Origin: Vibrio atlanticus
GTDB lineage: Bacteria; Pseudomonadota; Gammaproteobacteria; Enterobacterales; Vibrionaceae
Assembly (NCBI RefSeq): GCF_024347315.1
Contig: NZ_AP025460.1
Span: 1,116,001 to 1,180,000 of the forward strand
Direction: 5' to 3'
Length of the DNA stretch: 64,000 nucleotides
Position numbers and translations under genes: made by a program. The notes beneath the pieces were generated by a model. It was not told where the DNA came from, ran no database searches, and was given only the letters and a program-made list of their open reading frames with translations. The first letter of the stretch is position 1, and every line of letters begins with the position of its first letter. Shown here in pieces: positions 46,345-56,649 of this stretch.

Positions 46345-47892
46345 TTACTTAGACATTACTTTGTAGATTGGGTCTTCTGCAACGTTCGCTTCAACTAAGC
46401 TACCGGCTTTGTGCAGCATAGCAACACAGTCTTGGCTTAGGTGGCGAAGGTGAAGTGTTTTACCTAGTGCCGCGTAACGGTCAGCAATCGTGTCGATCGC
46501 TTCAATAGCAGAGTGGTCAGTAACGCGTGAGTTTGCGAAATCAACGATAACATCTTGTGGATCGTTGTATGAGTCAAACAACTCAAGGAAGTTAGCGGTT
46601 GAACCAAAGAAGATTGGACCGTTAACTTTGTACTCTTTAGAGCCTTCAGCGTTAACCGATGTGTCTGCGTAGATGTGCTTAGCATGTTGCCATGCAAACA
46701 TTAGTGCAGAAGCAACAACACCCACACCAACTGCTACCGCAAGGTCTGTTAGTACTGTAACTACAGTTACAAGGACGATAACGAAGAAGTCTTGCTTAGG
46801 AACGCGACGTGCCAACTTGAAGGTTGCCCATTCAAACGTACCGATAACAACCATGAACATAACGCCCACAAGTGCTGCTAGAGGAATCATTTCAATCAGT
46901 GCAGAGCCGAACAGGATGAACATCAGTAGTGCAACTGCCGCTACGATACCTGAAAGACGACCACGACCACCTGAGTTTACGTTGATCATCGATTGACCGA
47001 TCATCGCACAACCACCCATCGCGCCAAATACTGAACACGTCACGTTCGCCATACCTTGACCAACACATTCGCGGTTAGATTGGCCACGAGTGTTTGTCAT
47101 TTCGTCTAGTACGGTTAGCGTTAGTAGTGATTCGATTAGACCAATCGCTGCAAGAATCACTGCGTAAGGCAGGATGATGTATAGCGTTTCTAGGCTAAAC
47201 GGTACTGCTGGAATAGAGAATGTTGGTAGAGAGCCCGCTAGTGTTGCTGCTTCGTCACCAGACATAGTACGTAGGAAATCAACAACAGTGCGAGTTTCAA
47301 GATCAAGGCCTACAACCAAAGCTGTTACTGTAACAATAGCTACCAATGAAGAAGGTACTGCTGTAGTGAGCTTAGGTAGGAAGTGGATGATACCCATAGT
47401 GAGTGCGACTAGACCTAGCATTAGTGTCATTTGACCGCTTGGTAACCAAGTTAGCGCACCTGTTACGTCTGGTGCTTTAAATTGTCCAAGCTGCGCTAAG
47501 AAGATAACGATCGCTAAACCGTTCACGAAACCAATCATTACTGGGTGCGGAACGATACGGATGAATTTACCTAGCTTAAATACACCCGCTGCAATTTGCA
47601 GAAGGCCGGCTAGCATAACTGCCGCAAATAGGTATTGAACGCCATGGGTTGCTACTAGGCTAACCATTACAACAGCCATTGCGCCAGTTGCACCAGAAAT
47701 CATACCTGGACGACCGCCGAAGACAGAAGTGATTAAACCTACGATGAATGCTGCGTAAAGACCAACCATTGGGTCAACGCCTGCAACAAAGGCGAATGCT
47801 ACGGCTTCAGGTACTAGAGCTAAGGCTACGGTAAGACCTGAAAGCACATCATTTTTTACAGAGTGCTTTGAAAATTGTGGGAATTCGAACAT
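46345..47892 (-). CDS. SulP/SLC26-family anion transporter with STAS domain
   Basis: Polytopic inner-membrane transporter of 515 residues. About ten to fourteen hydrophobic segments fill residues 15-400, beginning with the family signature [25 protein letters not shown] cytoplasmic STAS domain follows (about 415-515), with the ligand-like loop [11 protein letters not shown]. SulP proteins carry sulphate, bicarbonate or dicarboxylates; the substrate cannot be told from sequence, but this short vibrio form is more like bicarbonate or low-affinity sulphate carriers. Single gene. Confidence 0.92.
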   Translation of the reverse strand: MFEFPQFSKHSVKNDVLSGLTVALALVPEAVAFAFVAGVDPMVGLYAAFIVGLITSVFGGRPGMISGATGAMAVVMVSLVATHGVQYLFAAVMLAGLLQIAAGVFKLGKFIRIVPHPVMIGFVNGLAIVIFLAQLGQFKAPDVTGALTWLPSGQMTLMLGLVALTMGIIHFLPKLTTAVPSSLVAIVTVTALVVGLDLETRTVVDFLRTMSGDEAATLAGSLPTFSIPAVPFSLETLYIILPYAVILAAIGLIESLLTLTVLDEMTNTRGQSNRECVGQGMANVTCSVFGAMGGCAMIGQSMINVNSGGRGRLSGIVAAVALLMFILFGSALIEMIPLAALVGVMFMVVIGTFEWATFKLARRVPKQDFFVIVLVTVVTVLTDLAVAVGVGVVASALMFAWQHAKHIYADTSVNAEGSKEYKVNGPIFFGSTANFLELFDSYNDPQDVIVDFANSRVTDHSAIEAIDTIADRYAALGKTLHLRHLSQDCVAMLHKAGSLVEANVAEDPIYKVMSK

Positions 47893-48087
47893 GTTTGCTC
47901 AGCTATGCTTAAAATGGGTTTACCGACACGAGTGTATTGCGTAGCCAAACAGTGATGAAAAAGAGCGGCAATAGCTAAGTGTCGAAAATATAAGTGCGCG
48001 AATGCTACCCAAAAATGTGATTAAGTTCAAGGTTGAACCCTATTTTGAGTAATATATCTATTATAACTAATCGGAACTGTGGATATA

Positions 48088-48121
48088 AAAAAAGGGCGAC
48101 TTATGAATAAGTCGCCCTTAG
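48088..48121 (-). terminator. Terminator of rne
   Basis: Minus-strand stem AAGGGCGACTTA / TAAGTCGCCCTT followed by seven T, 33 bases after the rne stop. Confidence 0.9.
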
Positions 48122-48153
48122 ATAGTTCTCTGCAGATTACTCTGCGAAGCTCA

Positions 48154-51100
48154 TTAGTATTGAGGTTTAGTCATGCCTGCGCCGGCTTTATTTGACGCTG
48201 CTTGGCTACCTGCACCTTTCGATACAAAACGCTCAGTACGGAATGGAGCCGCAACAACTTGAATCTCTTTGATCTCTTGAGGACCAGGAGCTTTAGTCAT
48301 TGGTGAACCTGCTTGTTTTTTAGCAACAGCTGCCTTTGGTGCCGCTTTAGGAGCTTCTGCTTTTACCACAGGAGCTTCTTCTACTTTTACACTTTCAGCT
48401 TTAGGTGCTTCAGCTTCAACAACTGGTGTTGCTTCTACTTGCACAGCTTCTGCTACAACAGGCGATTCAACTTTCGCAGTTTCAGCAATCACTGGAGTTT
48501 CAACTTTCTCAGTTTCAACTACCGCAGGAGCTTCAGTTACCTGAGTTTCAACGACAGTTTCAGCTTCTTCACGGCGGATAATGACTTTACCCATCGCAAG
48601 TTCAGGACATGCAAAGCCGCCAGCCATAGCAGTGTTACTTTGCGGTGCCGTCTCTTGAGCTACGTTTTGCTCTTGTACAGCAACTTGAGTTTCAACTGCT
48701 ACTTCAACTTCAGCCACTTCAGGTTTTGTCTGATTATGGTGAGGTTTTGGAATGAAGCGAGGCATCACTTTACCCATAGCCATCTCTGGAGAAGCTACAC
48801 CACCTTTACGTAGGCGGAATGGGTTAGGGCGACGATCACGACCGCGACGACGACGTTGGCCACTTGCACGTAGGTGACGTGGTGAACGGCGGTTACGACG
48901 TTGCTTCGGCTCTTCCTGTTCAGTTTGCTCTGAGTCTACTTGAGTTACTTCAACTTGCTCAGCAACCTTCTGTTCTTGAGCTACAGCTTGTTCGTGATTT
49001 GCTGCTTGTGCCTTTTGCTCTTTTGAAGCGTTATCGGCATTGTTGTCAGCTTCTGCTTGAGCTAGTTGGTCTTTAACACGAACTTGCTTATTCAGTTTAC
49101 GACGCTGGCGACGCTCTTTAATCTTCACAGCTTTTGCTTCAGGCTTCGCCTTCGGCGCTTCAGGTTTATCAGCTTGCGCTTCTGCTGCTAGCTGTAGACC
49201 TTCTTCTGCTAATTTAGATGGAGCTTGTTCTTCACGTAGCTTCTGCTCATCACGTGGCTTATTGCGACGGTCTTGCTTAGGCTTACGAGGCTGGCGATTT
49301 TGCTGCGGAGCAGTTTCTTTCTGCTCTTCAGGTTTCTCATCACGAACTGGTTTACGACGGCGTTTGTTGTCACGGTTTTCGTTACGATTGTCACCACGCT
49401 CGCTGCGCTCATTACGTTCACCGCGCTCGCCACGTTGGTTGCGACGACGGTTATCGTTACGATCACGGCGTTGACGGTTGCCGTTGTTGCGATTGTTCTT
49501 AGGTTTCTCTTCTTGCTTCTCTTCTTCTTTTTTCTCTTCTTGAGTTGAAGAGCCAAATAAGAAGCTACCGATAGCTTTGAAGAAACGACCAACTAAACCT
49601 GGTTCTTGAGTCGCTGCTGATTCAGCTTTTTTCTCTTCTACAGCTTTAGGAGCTGGAGCAGGAGTCGGTGCTGATTGAGCAGGAGCTGCGAAGCCTTTAA
49701 GAGCTGGCTCTTCGATCTTCTTAGGACGAATAGTCTGTTCTGCAGGCTCTTTGCTTTCTGCTTCTTTTAGAGCTTCTAGCTTGGTAGGCAGCAAGTAAGA
49801 CAGTAGGTCGAACTCTTCACCTTCACGAACACGGATAACCTCAAAGTGCGGTGTTTCCATGTCAGAGTTAGGAACTACAGTGATCTTAACTTCTTGGTTC
49901 TTCTCGATGTGGTTTACTGAGCGACGTTTTTCGTTCAATAGGTAAGAAGCGATAGGAACAGGGACTACAGCAAGAACTTGCGCAGTGTTGTCTTTTAGAG
50001 CTTCTTCTTCGATCAGACGTAGAACAGATAGTGCTAGAGATTCGTTATCACGAACAACACCAGTACCTGTACAACGAGGACAAATGTGGTGGCTTGCTTC
50101 TGCTAGTGATGGACTCAAACGTTGACGAGACATCTCTAGAAGACCAAAGCGAGAAATACGACCAATCTGAACACGTGCGCGATCTAAACGAACGGCATCA
50201 CGTAGACGGCTTTCTACTTCGCGTTGGTGGCGAACCGGAGTCATATCGATAAAGTCGATAACAACAAGACCACCTAGGTCACGTAGACGTAATTGACGTG
50301 CAATTTCATCGGCTGCTTCTAGGTTAGTGTTAAGTGCTGTTTCTTCGATATCGCCGCCCTTTGTTGCACGAGCAGAGTTGATATCGATAGAAGTCAGAGC
50401 TTCTGTTGGGTCGATTACGATAGAACCACCAGATGGAAGACGAACTTCACGTTGGAAAGCAGATTCGATCTGGCTTTCAATCTGGTAATGGCTGAATAGT
50501 GGTACTTCACCATCGTATTTCTTAACGCGATTCATGAAATCTGGGCGTATTAATTGAATGTGCGCTTGTGCACGTTCAAAAATAGTATTGCTGTCGATTA
50601 GAATCTCGCCAATATCACGACGTAGATAGTCACGAATCGCACGAACGATAACGTTACTTTCTTGGTGAATAAGGAAAGGAGCTGCATTTGAATCAGAAGC
50701 TTGCTTGATAGCGCCCCAGTGATTCAATAGAACGTTCAAGTCCCACTCTAGCTCTTCTGCACTTTTGCCTACACCCGCTGTACGCACAATTAAGCCCATA
50801 CCTTGAGGAAGCTCAAGAGTGCTTAATGCTGCTTTCAGTTGAGTGCGTTCATCACCTTCGATACGACGAGAAATACCGCCAGCGCGAGGGTTATTTGGCA
50901 TAAGAACTAAGTAACTACCCGCCAAAGAGATGAAAGTTGTCAGTGCAGCGCCTTTGCTACCACGTTCTTCTTTCTCAACTTGTACGATTACTTCTTGTCC
51001 TTCTCTTAGCACTTCTTTAATGCTAGGACGGCCTTGGTATGTATAACCTTCAGGGAAGTATTCGCGGGCAATTTCTTTAAGAGGGAGGAAACCGTGACGT

Positions 51101-51288
51101 TCTGCGCCGTAATCAACAAATGCCGCTTCTAGGCTTGGTTCAATACGGGTAATACGTCCTTTGTAGATATTCGCTTTCTTTGATTCGTGACCTGGACTTT
51201 CGATATCTAGATCGAACAGTCGCTGGCCATCAACCAAAGCGACACGCAACTCTTCTTTTTGAGTTGCGTTAATTAACATTCTTTTCAT
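48154..51288 (-). CDS. rne: Ribonuclease E
   Basis: Essential endoribonuclease and degradosome scaffold. The catalytic half has an S1 domain (about 36-118), a 5' sensor region, a DNase I-like domain with catalytic aspartates in TSIDINSA (about 303) and VVIDFIDM (about 346), and the zinc-link CPRCTGTG (about 404). Beyond about residue 530 the chain is disordered: a Pro/Ala linker with [11 protein letters not shown] (about 566-580, probable membrane-targeting helix), an Arg/Asn-rich RNA-binding stretch, acidic/Gln-rich stretches, two copies of a GG(V/F)A(S/C)PE(M/L)AMGKV motif (829-841 and 890-902) and a conserved C-terminus. 1044 residues compares with 1061 in E. coli. Divergent from rluC. Confidence 0.97.
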   Translation of the reverse strand: MKRMLINATQKEELRVALVDGQRLFDLDIESPGHESKKANIYKGRITRIEPSLEAAFVDYGAERHGFLPLKEIAREYFPEGYTYQGRPSIKEVLREGQEVIVQVEKEERGSKGAALTTFISLAGSYLVLMPNNPRAGGISRRIEGDERTQLKAALSTLELPQGMGLIVRTAGVGKSAEELEWDLNVLLNHWGAIKQASDSNAAPFLIHQESNVIVRAIRDYLRRDIGEILIDSNTIFERAQAHIQLIRPDFMNRVKKYDGEVPLFSHYQIESQIESAFQREVRLPSGGSIVIDPTEALTSIDINSARATKGGDIEETALNTNLEAADEIARQLRLRDLGGLVVIDFIDMTPVRHQREVESRLRDAVRLDRARVQIGRISRFGLLEMSRQRLSPSLAEASHHICPRCTGTGVVRDNESLALSVLRLIEEEALKDNTAQVLAVVPVPIASYLLNEKRRSVNHIEKNQEVKITVVPNSDMETPHFEVIRVREGEEFDLLSYLLPTKLEALKEAESKEPAEQTIRPKKIEEPALKGFAAPAQSAPTPAPAPKAVEEKKAESAATQEPGLVGRFFKAIGSFLFGSSTQEEKKEEEKQEEKPKNNRNNGNRQRRDRNDNRRRNQRGERGERNERSERGDNRNENRDNKRRRKPVRDEKPEEQKETAPQQNRQPRKPKQDRRNKPRDEQKLREEQAPSKLAEEGLQLAAEAQADKPEAPKAKPEAKAVKIKERRQRRKLNKQVRVKDQLAQAEADNNADNASKEQKAQAANHEQAVAQEQKVAEQVEVTQVDSEQTEQEEPKQRRNRRSPRHLRASGQRRRRGRDRRPNPFRLRKGGVASPEMAMGKVMPRFIPKPHHNQTKPEVAEVEVAVETQVAVQEQNVAQETAPQSNTAMAGGFACPELAMGKVIIRREEAETVVETQVTEAPAVVETEKVETPVIAETAKVESPVVAEAVQVEATPVVEAEAPKAESVKVEEAPVVKAEAPKAAPKAAVAKKQAGSPMTKAPGPQEIKEIQVVAAPFRTERFVSKGAGSQAASNKAGAGMTKPQY

Positions 51289-51575
51289 TTAGAAATTCTC
51301 ATTGTCTTTTCTTATTTTCATCATTGGTCTTATCGCTTTAGTTCGTTTCTCATGGTGCCAGATCCCATGGCTTTATCGGTGCAGCCTCCCGGCTGGAGAG
51401 GGATGCTCTGGGGCACGTCAGTCATCATAGGGAGTTAGCCTATGATCCGCGATGTGGCGGTGAATACTCAACATGAGTGTACGTGAGTAGAGCGATAAGG
51501 AACTCAGTTGACCGTGTCTTACGCCGATTGCAGCACTGTCTAATCTGAGTCATCTACTCATTTACTTGCTTATGA
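51289..51575 (-). promoter_or_regulatory. Structured 5' leader of rne
   Basis: The minus strand upstream of rne folds into several hairpins, including AGCC GGGA GGCT (about 51391-51402) and TCATAGG..CCTATGA (about 51424-51444). E. coli rne has a long structured leader (rne5) through which RNase E cleaves and limits its own mRNA; position and structure here suggest an equivalent. The remainder to 51906 is AT-rich and should hold the rne and rluC promoters. Confidence 0.6.
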
Positions 51576-51906
51576 ATGGTTAGCTGTTTAAATATTAGTC
51601 AATCCATTGATAGCAGCTGTGAACTATAGCAGTGGTCGGTAAACACAGCAATCTGCTTTGTCGTAATGCGGTAAAAAAAACAGTTTTTGTTTGGGTTTTG
51701 ATAGCTCTAACTCACTGTCTATAAATAATTTATCAATTGATATTTTAATTTGCAGGAAGCTTGGTGCTTTTTTGTTCGGAGAATCAAAGAAATATAGAAC
51801 TTCAATGACCTTTTAGGGATAGAGTCGCAGGGATTTTAGATAAATAAGTTCAGAATAGGGTTAAGAAAATCTCAATTATCAAAAGTGACAGTGATACAAT
51901 AACCCA

Positions 51907-52851
51907 ATGAGCGAAATTAGAACCCAAGTCCAATTTGTCGACATTGACGAAGATATGGCTGGTCAGCGTATTGATAACTTCTTACGCAACCAATTAAAAA
52001 ACATCCCGAAAAGCATGATTTACCGAATCGTGCGTAAAGGCGAAGTCCGCGTTAACAAGAAACGTATCAAGGCTGAGTACAAACTAAAAGCTGGCGACTT
52101 AGTACGTATCCCTCCCGTTACTATTGAAGAGAAAACGGAAGAGAACGTACCGAGTACGAAACTCAATAAGGTTTCGGAATTGGAACAGTGCATCATCTAT
52201 GAAGATGATCACATGCTGATTCTCAATAAACCATCAGGTACTGCGGTTCATGGTGGCAGCGGCTTGAAGTTTGGCGCGATTGAAGCATTGCGTGCTCTTC
52301 GCCCTGATGCTCGTTTTCTTGAGTTAGTGCACCGTATTGATAGAGATACGTCTGGCATTTTGCTTGTTGCTAAGAAGCGCTCGGCGCTAAGACACCTTCA
52401 AGCACAGTTCCGTGAAAAAACGGTTCAAAAATACTATTTCGCTTTAGTGATGGGCGAATGGAAGAACAGCTGTAAAGTCGTCAACGCACCTTTGTTAAAA
52501 AATGAAGTGAATAGCATTGTTCGAGTGAACCCGAATGGTAAAGCTTCTGAAACCCGCTTTAAGGTTTTAGAGAAATTCCAAGAGGCGACGTTGATTCAAG
52601 CTAGCCCAATTACAGGCCGTACACACCAAATCCGTGTGCACGCTCAGTATACTGGTCATCCAATAGCTTGGGATGATCGTTACGGTGATCGTCGTTTCGA
52701 TGCTTATACGGGTAAAGTAGGACTGAATCGTCTGTTCTTACATGCAGCCAACATCAAGTTTATCCACCCGGGTAGCGAAGAGAAGATGGATATCTCTGCG
52801 CCAATGGAAAGAAGGCTAGAGAAAGCCTTAACTGGTTTACGTAAGCTTTAA
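51907..52851 (+). CDS. rluC: 23S rRNA pseudouridine synthase C
   Basis: Modifies U955, U2504 and U2580 of 23S rRNA in E. coli. An N-terminal S4 RNA-binding domain (about 18-80) is followed by the RluA-type catalytic domain with HRIDRDTSGILLVAKK (about 141-156, catalytic Asp146) and GRTHQIRVH (about 238-246). The 314 residues fit (319 in E. coli). Divergent from rne as in E. coli, with a terminator after it. Confidence 0.96.
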   Translation: MSEIRTQVQFVDIDEDMAGQRIDNFLRNQLKNIPKSMIYRIVRKGEVRVNKKRIKAEYKLKAGDLVRIPPVTIEEKTEENVPSTKLNKVSELEQCIIYEDDHMLILNKPSGTAVHGGSGLKFGAIEALRALRPDARFLELVHRIDRDTSGILLVAKKRSALRHLQAQFREKTVQKYYFALVMGEWKNSCKVVNAPLLKNEVNSIVRVNPNGKASETRFKVLEKFQEATLIQASPITGRTHQIRVHAQYTGHPIAWDDRYGDRRFDAYTGKVGLNRLFLHAANIKFIHPGSEEKMDISAPMERRLEKALTGLRKL

Positions 52852-52898
52852 GAAGATACGAGATTTTTCGTGAATTGAGTATCAGATGCATCAAATGG

Positions 52899-52928
52899 AA
52901 AAGGTTGACGAATATCGTCAACCTTTTT
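52899..52928 (+). terminator. Terminator of rluC
   Basis: Thirteen-bp stem AAAAGGTTGACGA with its complement and a three-base loop, ending in seven T. Confidence 0.93.
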
Positions 52929-52944
52929 TTGTTTTCATATGTTG

Positions 52945-53090
52945 CAGAAGCTCCCCAACTCGCTCGTTCCTCGCTCTTGAGGATGATGACTTTTTAAGGT
53001 CACGTTCTATATCATTAGCGGATTAGATAAAATTACGCGTTCCGTCATTCCCTAGACTGACGAAGGAAGGAGTAGGGAATCTCCAACAGA
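52945..53090. repeat. Imperfect palindromic (MITE-like) repeat, copy B
   Basis: The left arm GAAGCTCCCCAACTCGCTCG..GAGGATGATGAC and the reverse complement of the right arm (GGAGATTCCCTACTCC..CTAGGGAATGACGG) are related. The right arm shares CTAGGGAATGACG and TTCCCTA with copy A at 44951-45085. It occupies the gap between the convergent rluC and yceF and has no reading frame. Confidence 0.6.
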
Positions 53091-53104
53091 GTGGTAAGTA
53101 TTGC

Positions 53105-53686
53105 TTACAACACGTTCATTCCTTGTGCCTCAAGCATATCGACTAAATCGATCAGAGGTAAGCCGATCAGCGTGTTTGGGTCTTTACCTTCCATCTGTTT
53201 AAACAATGCAATACCTAACCCTTCGCACATAAAACTGCCCGCGCAGTAATAAGGCTGCTCTTTCTCAACATAAGAAATGATCTGTTGCTCAGTTAAATCG
53301 CGGAAATGCACAACAAAGGTGTCGAGACGCGTGTCAGCTTTACTGGTCTCGCTGTTCCATACCGTTATCCCAGTATAGAAAGTGATGCTCTTACCACTTT
53401 GACGAGACAACTGCTCAATCGCTTTTTCACGAGTATGAGGTTTGCCAATGATTTCTTCGTCAATCACACATATTTGATCGGAACCAATCACTAGGCTTGG
53501 TTGTTCGACAGTACAAGATTTGGCTTTGGTTTCAGCAAGACGCATTACCAATTGTTGAGGAGTCTCTTCTGGAAGTGGCGTTTCATCGCAGTCAGGCTTC
53601 GCTGTGACAAAGTCTAACTGTAGTTTTTTGAGGATCTCTTGCCTAAATGGAGATGTAGAAGCTAAAACTAGTTGGTAATTTCTCAT
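53105..53686 (-). CDS. yceF: Maf-like m7GTP pyrophosphatase
   Basis: House-cleaning nucleotide pyrophosphatase of the YceF subgroup, which in E. coli prefers 7-methyl-GTP. The N-terminal substrate motif ASTSPFRQEIL (9-19), KPDCDETPLPEETP and VIGSDQICVIDEEIIGKP with the catalytic aspartate (about 69) are intact. The 193-residue length is typical. It faces away from yceD across 150 bases, the same arrangement as in E. coli. Confidence 0.94.
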   Translation of the reverse strand: MRNYQLVLASTSPFRQEILKKLQLDFVTAKPDCDETPLPEETPQQLVMRLAETKAKSCTVEQPSLVIGSDQICVIDEEIIGKPHTREKAIEQLSRQSGKSITFYTGITVWNSETSKADTRLDTFVVHFRDLTEQQIISYVEKEQPYYCAGSFMCEGLGIALFKQMEGKDPNTLIGLPLIDLVDMLEAQGMNVL

Positions 53687-53835
53687 TTTAATTTACAATT
53701 CGTGTAAGCATTTAGTTCAGGATAACGTAACTTAGCCTGCTATTCATAATGCTCTGAACAGGAAAGGTAGGAAAGTACATTTTTTTTGCCATTTCCTTTG
53801 ACTAAACACGATTTGGAAGATAAGATTCGCGCCCT

Positions 53836-54363
53836 ATGCAAAAGGAAAAAATACCGCGTACAGTTGATCCGGCAAGAACGGCTCAAAAACGACTCGATAT
53901 GGATGGTATCATTCAAGTCAGTCTTTTAAAGCGTTTAACCGAAACAACTGAAGGCGTAAAACGTGACGCGCAAGTCTCAATGTCATTTGGGCTTGATGAA
54001 CAACGATTAGTCGTTATCTCTGGTAAAGCTAACGTCGAAGTCGATTTAGAGTGTCAACGTTGTAATGAGGTTTTCGCACATGAGTGCGATGTCCAATTTA
54101 CTTATACTCCTGTTTACAGCGAGAAAAGTGAAGAGGAAGCACCGGAAGAGTACGATTTGGTAGATCTGAACGAGTACGGTGAGTTAGACCTGATTCAATT
54201 AGTTGAAGACGAGTTCATCCTTGGATTGCCACAAATAGCAATGCACGACGATGCGAAATGTAGCGTTAACTCAAATAACTTGGTGTTTGGTGAACTTCCT
54301 GAAGAAATTGAGGAAGATAAAAAGCCGAATCCATTTGATGTTTTAAAAAACTTAAAGAAGTAA
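53836..54363 (+). CDS. yceD: DUF177 family protein YceD
   Basis: Conserved protein encoded just upstream of rpmF in most bacteria. It has 175 residues with a CxxC pair in DLECQRC and a later Cys in the C-terminal part; the motif LDLIQLVEDEFILGLPQIAMH is the family hallmark. Plant and bacterial relatives are linked to 23S rRNA maturation or ribosome assembly, so a ribosomal role fits its linkage to L32. First gene of the rpmF-plsX-fab cluster. Confidence 0.92.
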   Translation: MQKEKIPRTVDPARTAQKRLDMDGIIQVSLLKRLTETTEGVKRDAQVSMSFGLDEQRLVVISGKANVEVDLECQRCNEVFAHECDVQFTYTPVYSEKSEEEAPEEYDLVDLNEYGELDLIQLVEDEFILGLPQIAMHDDAKCSVNSNNLVFGELPEEIEEDKKPNPFDVLKNLKK

Positions 54364-54407
54364 CTTATTAGTAAGTATCTTTAAGAATTTACATAGGAGT
54401 AGGGTCA

Positions 54408-54578
54408 ATGGCCGTACAAAAGAGCAAGAAATCACGTTCAATGCGTGGCATGCGTCGTTCACACGATGCGCTAACTACAGCTGCACTTTCTGTAGACGCA
54501 ACTTCAGGTGAAACTCACCTACGTCACAACGTGACTGCCGAAGGTTTCTACCGCGGCAAAAAGGTTATCAACAAGTAA
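54408..54578 (+). CDS. rpmF: 50S ribosomal protein L32
   Basis: Small basic protein of 56 residues ([20 protein letters not shown] at the N-terminus, ending YRGKKVINK), one shorter than in E. coli. It lacks the zinc-binding cysteines found in some phyla, as expected for gammaproteobacteria. TAGGAGTAGGG provides a strong ribosome-binding site. plsX starts 9 bases downstream. Confidence 0.97.
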   Translation: MAVQKSKKSRSMRGMRRSHDALTTAALSVDATSGETHLRHNVTAEGFYRGKKVINK

Positions 54579-54587
54579 GGTTGACCT

Positions 54588-55613
54588 TTGCAAAATCTAA
54601 CCGTTGCGCTTGATGCAATGGGCGGGGACTTCGGTCCTCGTGTTACAGTGCCTGCCGCCGTGCAGGCACTGTCGTATTTCCCAGAGCTAAAAGTCATTCT
54701 AATAGGTGATCGAAACGCGATCACATCTCAATTATCTTCATTAGGTCGAATGCCTGATTCTCGTTTGAGTATCCAGCATTGTGATCGAGTCATTTCCAAT
54801 TCTGAAAAACCTTCACTGGCCCTACGCAACAGTCAGGGTAGCTCTATGCGTGCTGCTATCGATCTGGTTGCCGAGTCACAAGCTGATGCTTGTGTGAGTG
54901 GTGGCAACACCGGCGCACTGATGGCGTTATCTCGTTTCCGACTCAAACTCCTTCCTGGTATTGATAGGCCTGCATTGGTTTCAGCTTTGCCTACCGCTTC
55001 TGGCAACCGTACATGGATGCTTGATTTAGGAGCGAACGTTTCTAGTGACGCGGATTCACTGTTTCAGTTTGCCGTAATGGGCAGTGCATTAGCAGAACAA
55101 CATTTAGGTCGCGTGCCTCGTGTCGCTATCTTGAATATCGGCGCTGAAGAAATCAAAGGCAATGACCTTGTAAAACGATGCGCTGAAATGTTGTCGAATA
55201 CTCAGTCTGTGAACTTCATAGGCTATATTGAAGGTAATCAATTACTTCAAGATGCTGCTGATGTCGTCGTATGTGATGGTTTTGTGGGCAATGTCTGCTT
55301 AAAAACGTGTGAAGGTACGGCTCAGCTCTTTATTGATAAGCTAAAAACGCGCATGATGGCTTCAACAATAAAGGGTTGGATCGCCAGAATGTTGTTTTCT
55401 GAGCTATTTACTGAATTAAAAACCTTGAACCCCGACCAGTATAACGGCGCAAGTTTGTTAGGATTGCGCGGCATTGTCATTAAAAGCCATGGAAGTGCTG
55501 ATGTGTCTGCAGTCGTCAACGCGATTGGTGAGGCAGTACACGAGGTCAAACGACAAGTCCCCAGTCGCATTAGCGATCGTTTGGAAGCGGTTTTACTCGA
55601 GAGGCATTATTAG
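54588..55613 (+). CDS. plsX: Phosphate acyltransferase PlsX
   Basis: Makes acyl-phosphate from acyl-ACP for the PlsY route to phosphatidic acid. The family N-terminus [12 protein letters not shown] (6-17), [17 protein letters not shown] (about 101-117) and [17 protein letters not shown] (about 286-302) are present; 341 residues. The start is a TTG at 54588: no ATG fits the conserved N-terminus, and AAGG lies about 7 bases upstream. A weak start so close to rpmF suggests translational coupling. Confidence 0.95.
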   Translation: MQNLTVALDAMGGDFGPRVTVPAAVQALSYFPELKVILIGDRNAITSQLSSLGRMPDSRLSIQHCDRVISNSEKPSLALRNSQGSSMRAAIDLVAESQADACVSGGNTGALMALSRFRLKLLPGIDRPALVSALPTASGNRTWMLDLGANVSSDADSLFQFAVMGSALAEQHLGRVPRVAILNIGAEEIKGNDLVKRCAEMLSNTQSVNFIGYIEGNQLLQDAADVVVCDGFVGNVCLKTCEGTAQLFIDKLKTRMMASTIKGWIARMLFSELFTELKTLNPDQYNGASLLGLRGIVIKSHGSADVSAVVNAIGEAVHEVKRQVPSRISDRLEAVLLERHY

Positions 55614-55618
55614 TCTTC

Positions 55619-56569
55619 ATGTATAGCAAAATTTTAGGTACTGGCAGCTACTTGCCATCTCAGGTGCGTACTAACGCAGACTTAGAGAAAATGGTAGAGA
55701 CTAGCGATGAGTGGATCGTTGCTAGAACAGGTATTAAAGAGCGTCGTATTTCAGCGGAAAACGAAACTGTTGCGGATATGGCGTTTTACGCTGCTGAGAA
55801 TGCCATTGAAATGGCAGGTATCGACAAAGAAGATATTGATTTAATCATCGTTGCGACAACCAGCAGTAGCCACACATTTCCGTCTTCGGCATGTCAGGTA
55901 CAAGGCAAGCTTGGTATCAAAGGCTGCCCTGCGTTTGATTTGGCTGCGGCGTGTTCTGGTTTTGTCTACGCACTGTCTGTTGCTGATCAACACATCAAGA
56001 CTGGCATGTGTAAGAACGTTTTGGTAATCGGTGCGGATGCACTGTCAAAAACCTGTGATCCGACTGACCGCTCTACTATCATCTTATTTGGTGATGCTGC
56101 AGGTGCGGTGGTTGTTGGCGCAAGCGAAGAGCCAGGTATTTTGTCTACTCACATTTACTCTGACGGTAAATATGGTGAGCTTCTAAGCCTAGAAGTTCCA
56201 GAGCGTGGCGGTGATGCGGACAAATGGTTGCACATGGCGGGCAACGAAGTATTTAAAGTGGCGGTAACTCAGCTTTCTAAGCTAGTGAAAGACACATTAG
56301 CTGCGAACAATATGGATAAGTCAGAGCTTGATTGGTTAGTTCCACATCAAGCGAACTACCGTATTATTTCGGCAACCGCTAAAAAGCTGACGATGTCGCT
56401 TGATCAAGTTGTGATTACTCTTGATAAGCACGGCAATACGTCGGCAGCTACCGTACCAACGGCCCTTGATGAGGCTGTTCGCGACGGGCGAATTAAACGT
56501 GGCCAAACGCTTCTACTTGAAGCATTTGGCGGCGGCTTCACTTGGGGTTCTGCGTTAGTTAAATTCTAA
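55619..56569 (+). CDS. fabH: Beta-ketoacyl-ACP synthase III
   Basis: Starts fatty-acid synthesis by condensing acetyl-CoA with malonyl-ACP. The active-site triad is Cys112 in [13 protein letters not shown], His in [10 protein letters not shown] (about 243) and Asn in [12 protein letters not shown] (about 273). The length of 316 residues matches E. coli (317). It begins 5 bases after plsX with a poor ribosome-binding site, so coupling to plsX is likely. Confidence 0.97.
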   Translation: MYSKILGTGSYLPSQVRTNADLEKMVETSDEWIVARTGIKERRISAENETVADMAFYAAENAIEMAGIDKEDIDLIIVATTSSSHTFPSSACQVQGKLGIKGCPAFDLAAACSGFVYALSVADQHIKTGMCKNVLVIGADALSKTCDPTDRSTIILFGDAAGAVVVGASEEPGILSTHIYSDGKYGELLSLEVPERGGDADKWLHMAGNEVFKVAVTQLSKLVKDTLAANNMDKSELDWLVPHQANYRIISATAKKLTMSLDQVVITLDKHGNTSAATVPTALDEAVRDGRIKRGQTLLLEAFGGGFTWGSALVKF

Positions 56570-56591
56570 CCCCAAGCGATAATCAACAAAC

Positions 56592-56620
56592 AAGGCACAT
56601 AACTTATGTGCCTTATTCAA
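56592..56620 (+). terminator. Hairpin between fabH and fabD
   Basis: Perfect palindrome AAGGCACATAA C TTATGTGCCTT followed by TATTCAATTTTTT. It may reduce read-through into fabDG. Confidence 0.65.
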
Positions 56621-56649
56621 TTTTTTGCTTTGCTTAAAGGAAAATTACA

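Noticed and set aside
48313..49592. Plus-strand and shifted frames over the rne C-terminal half
   Set aside because: Overlap a conserved gene and arise from its biased composition.
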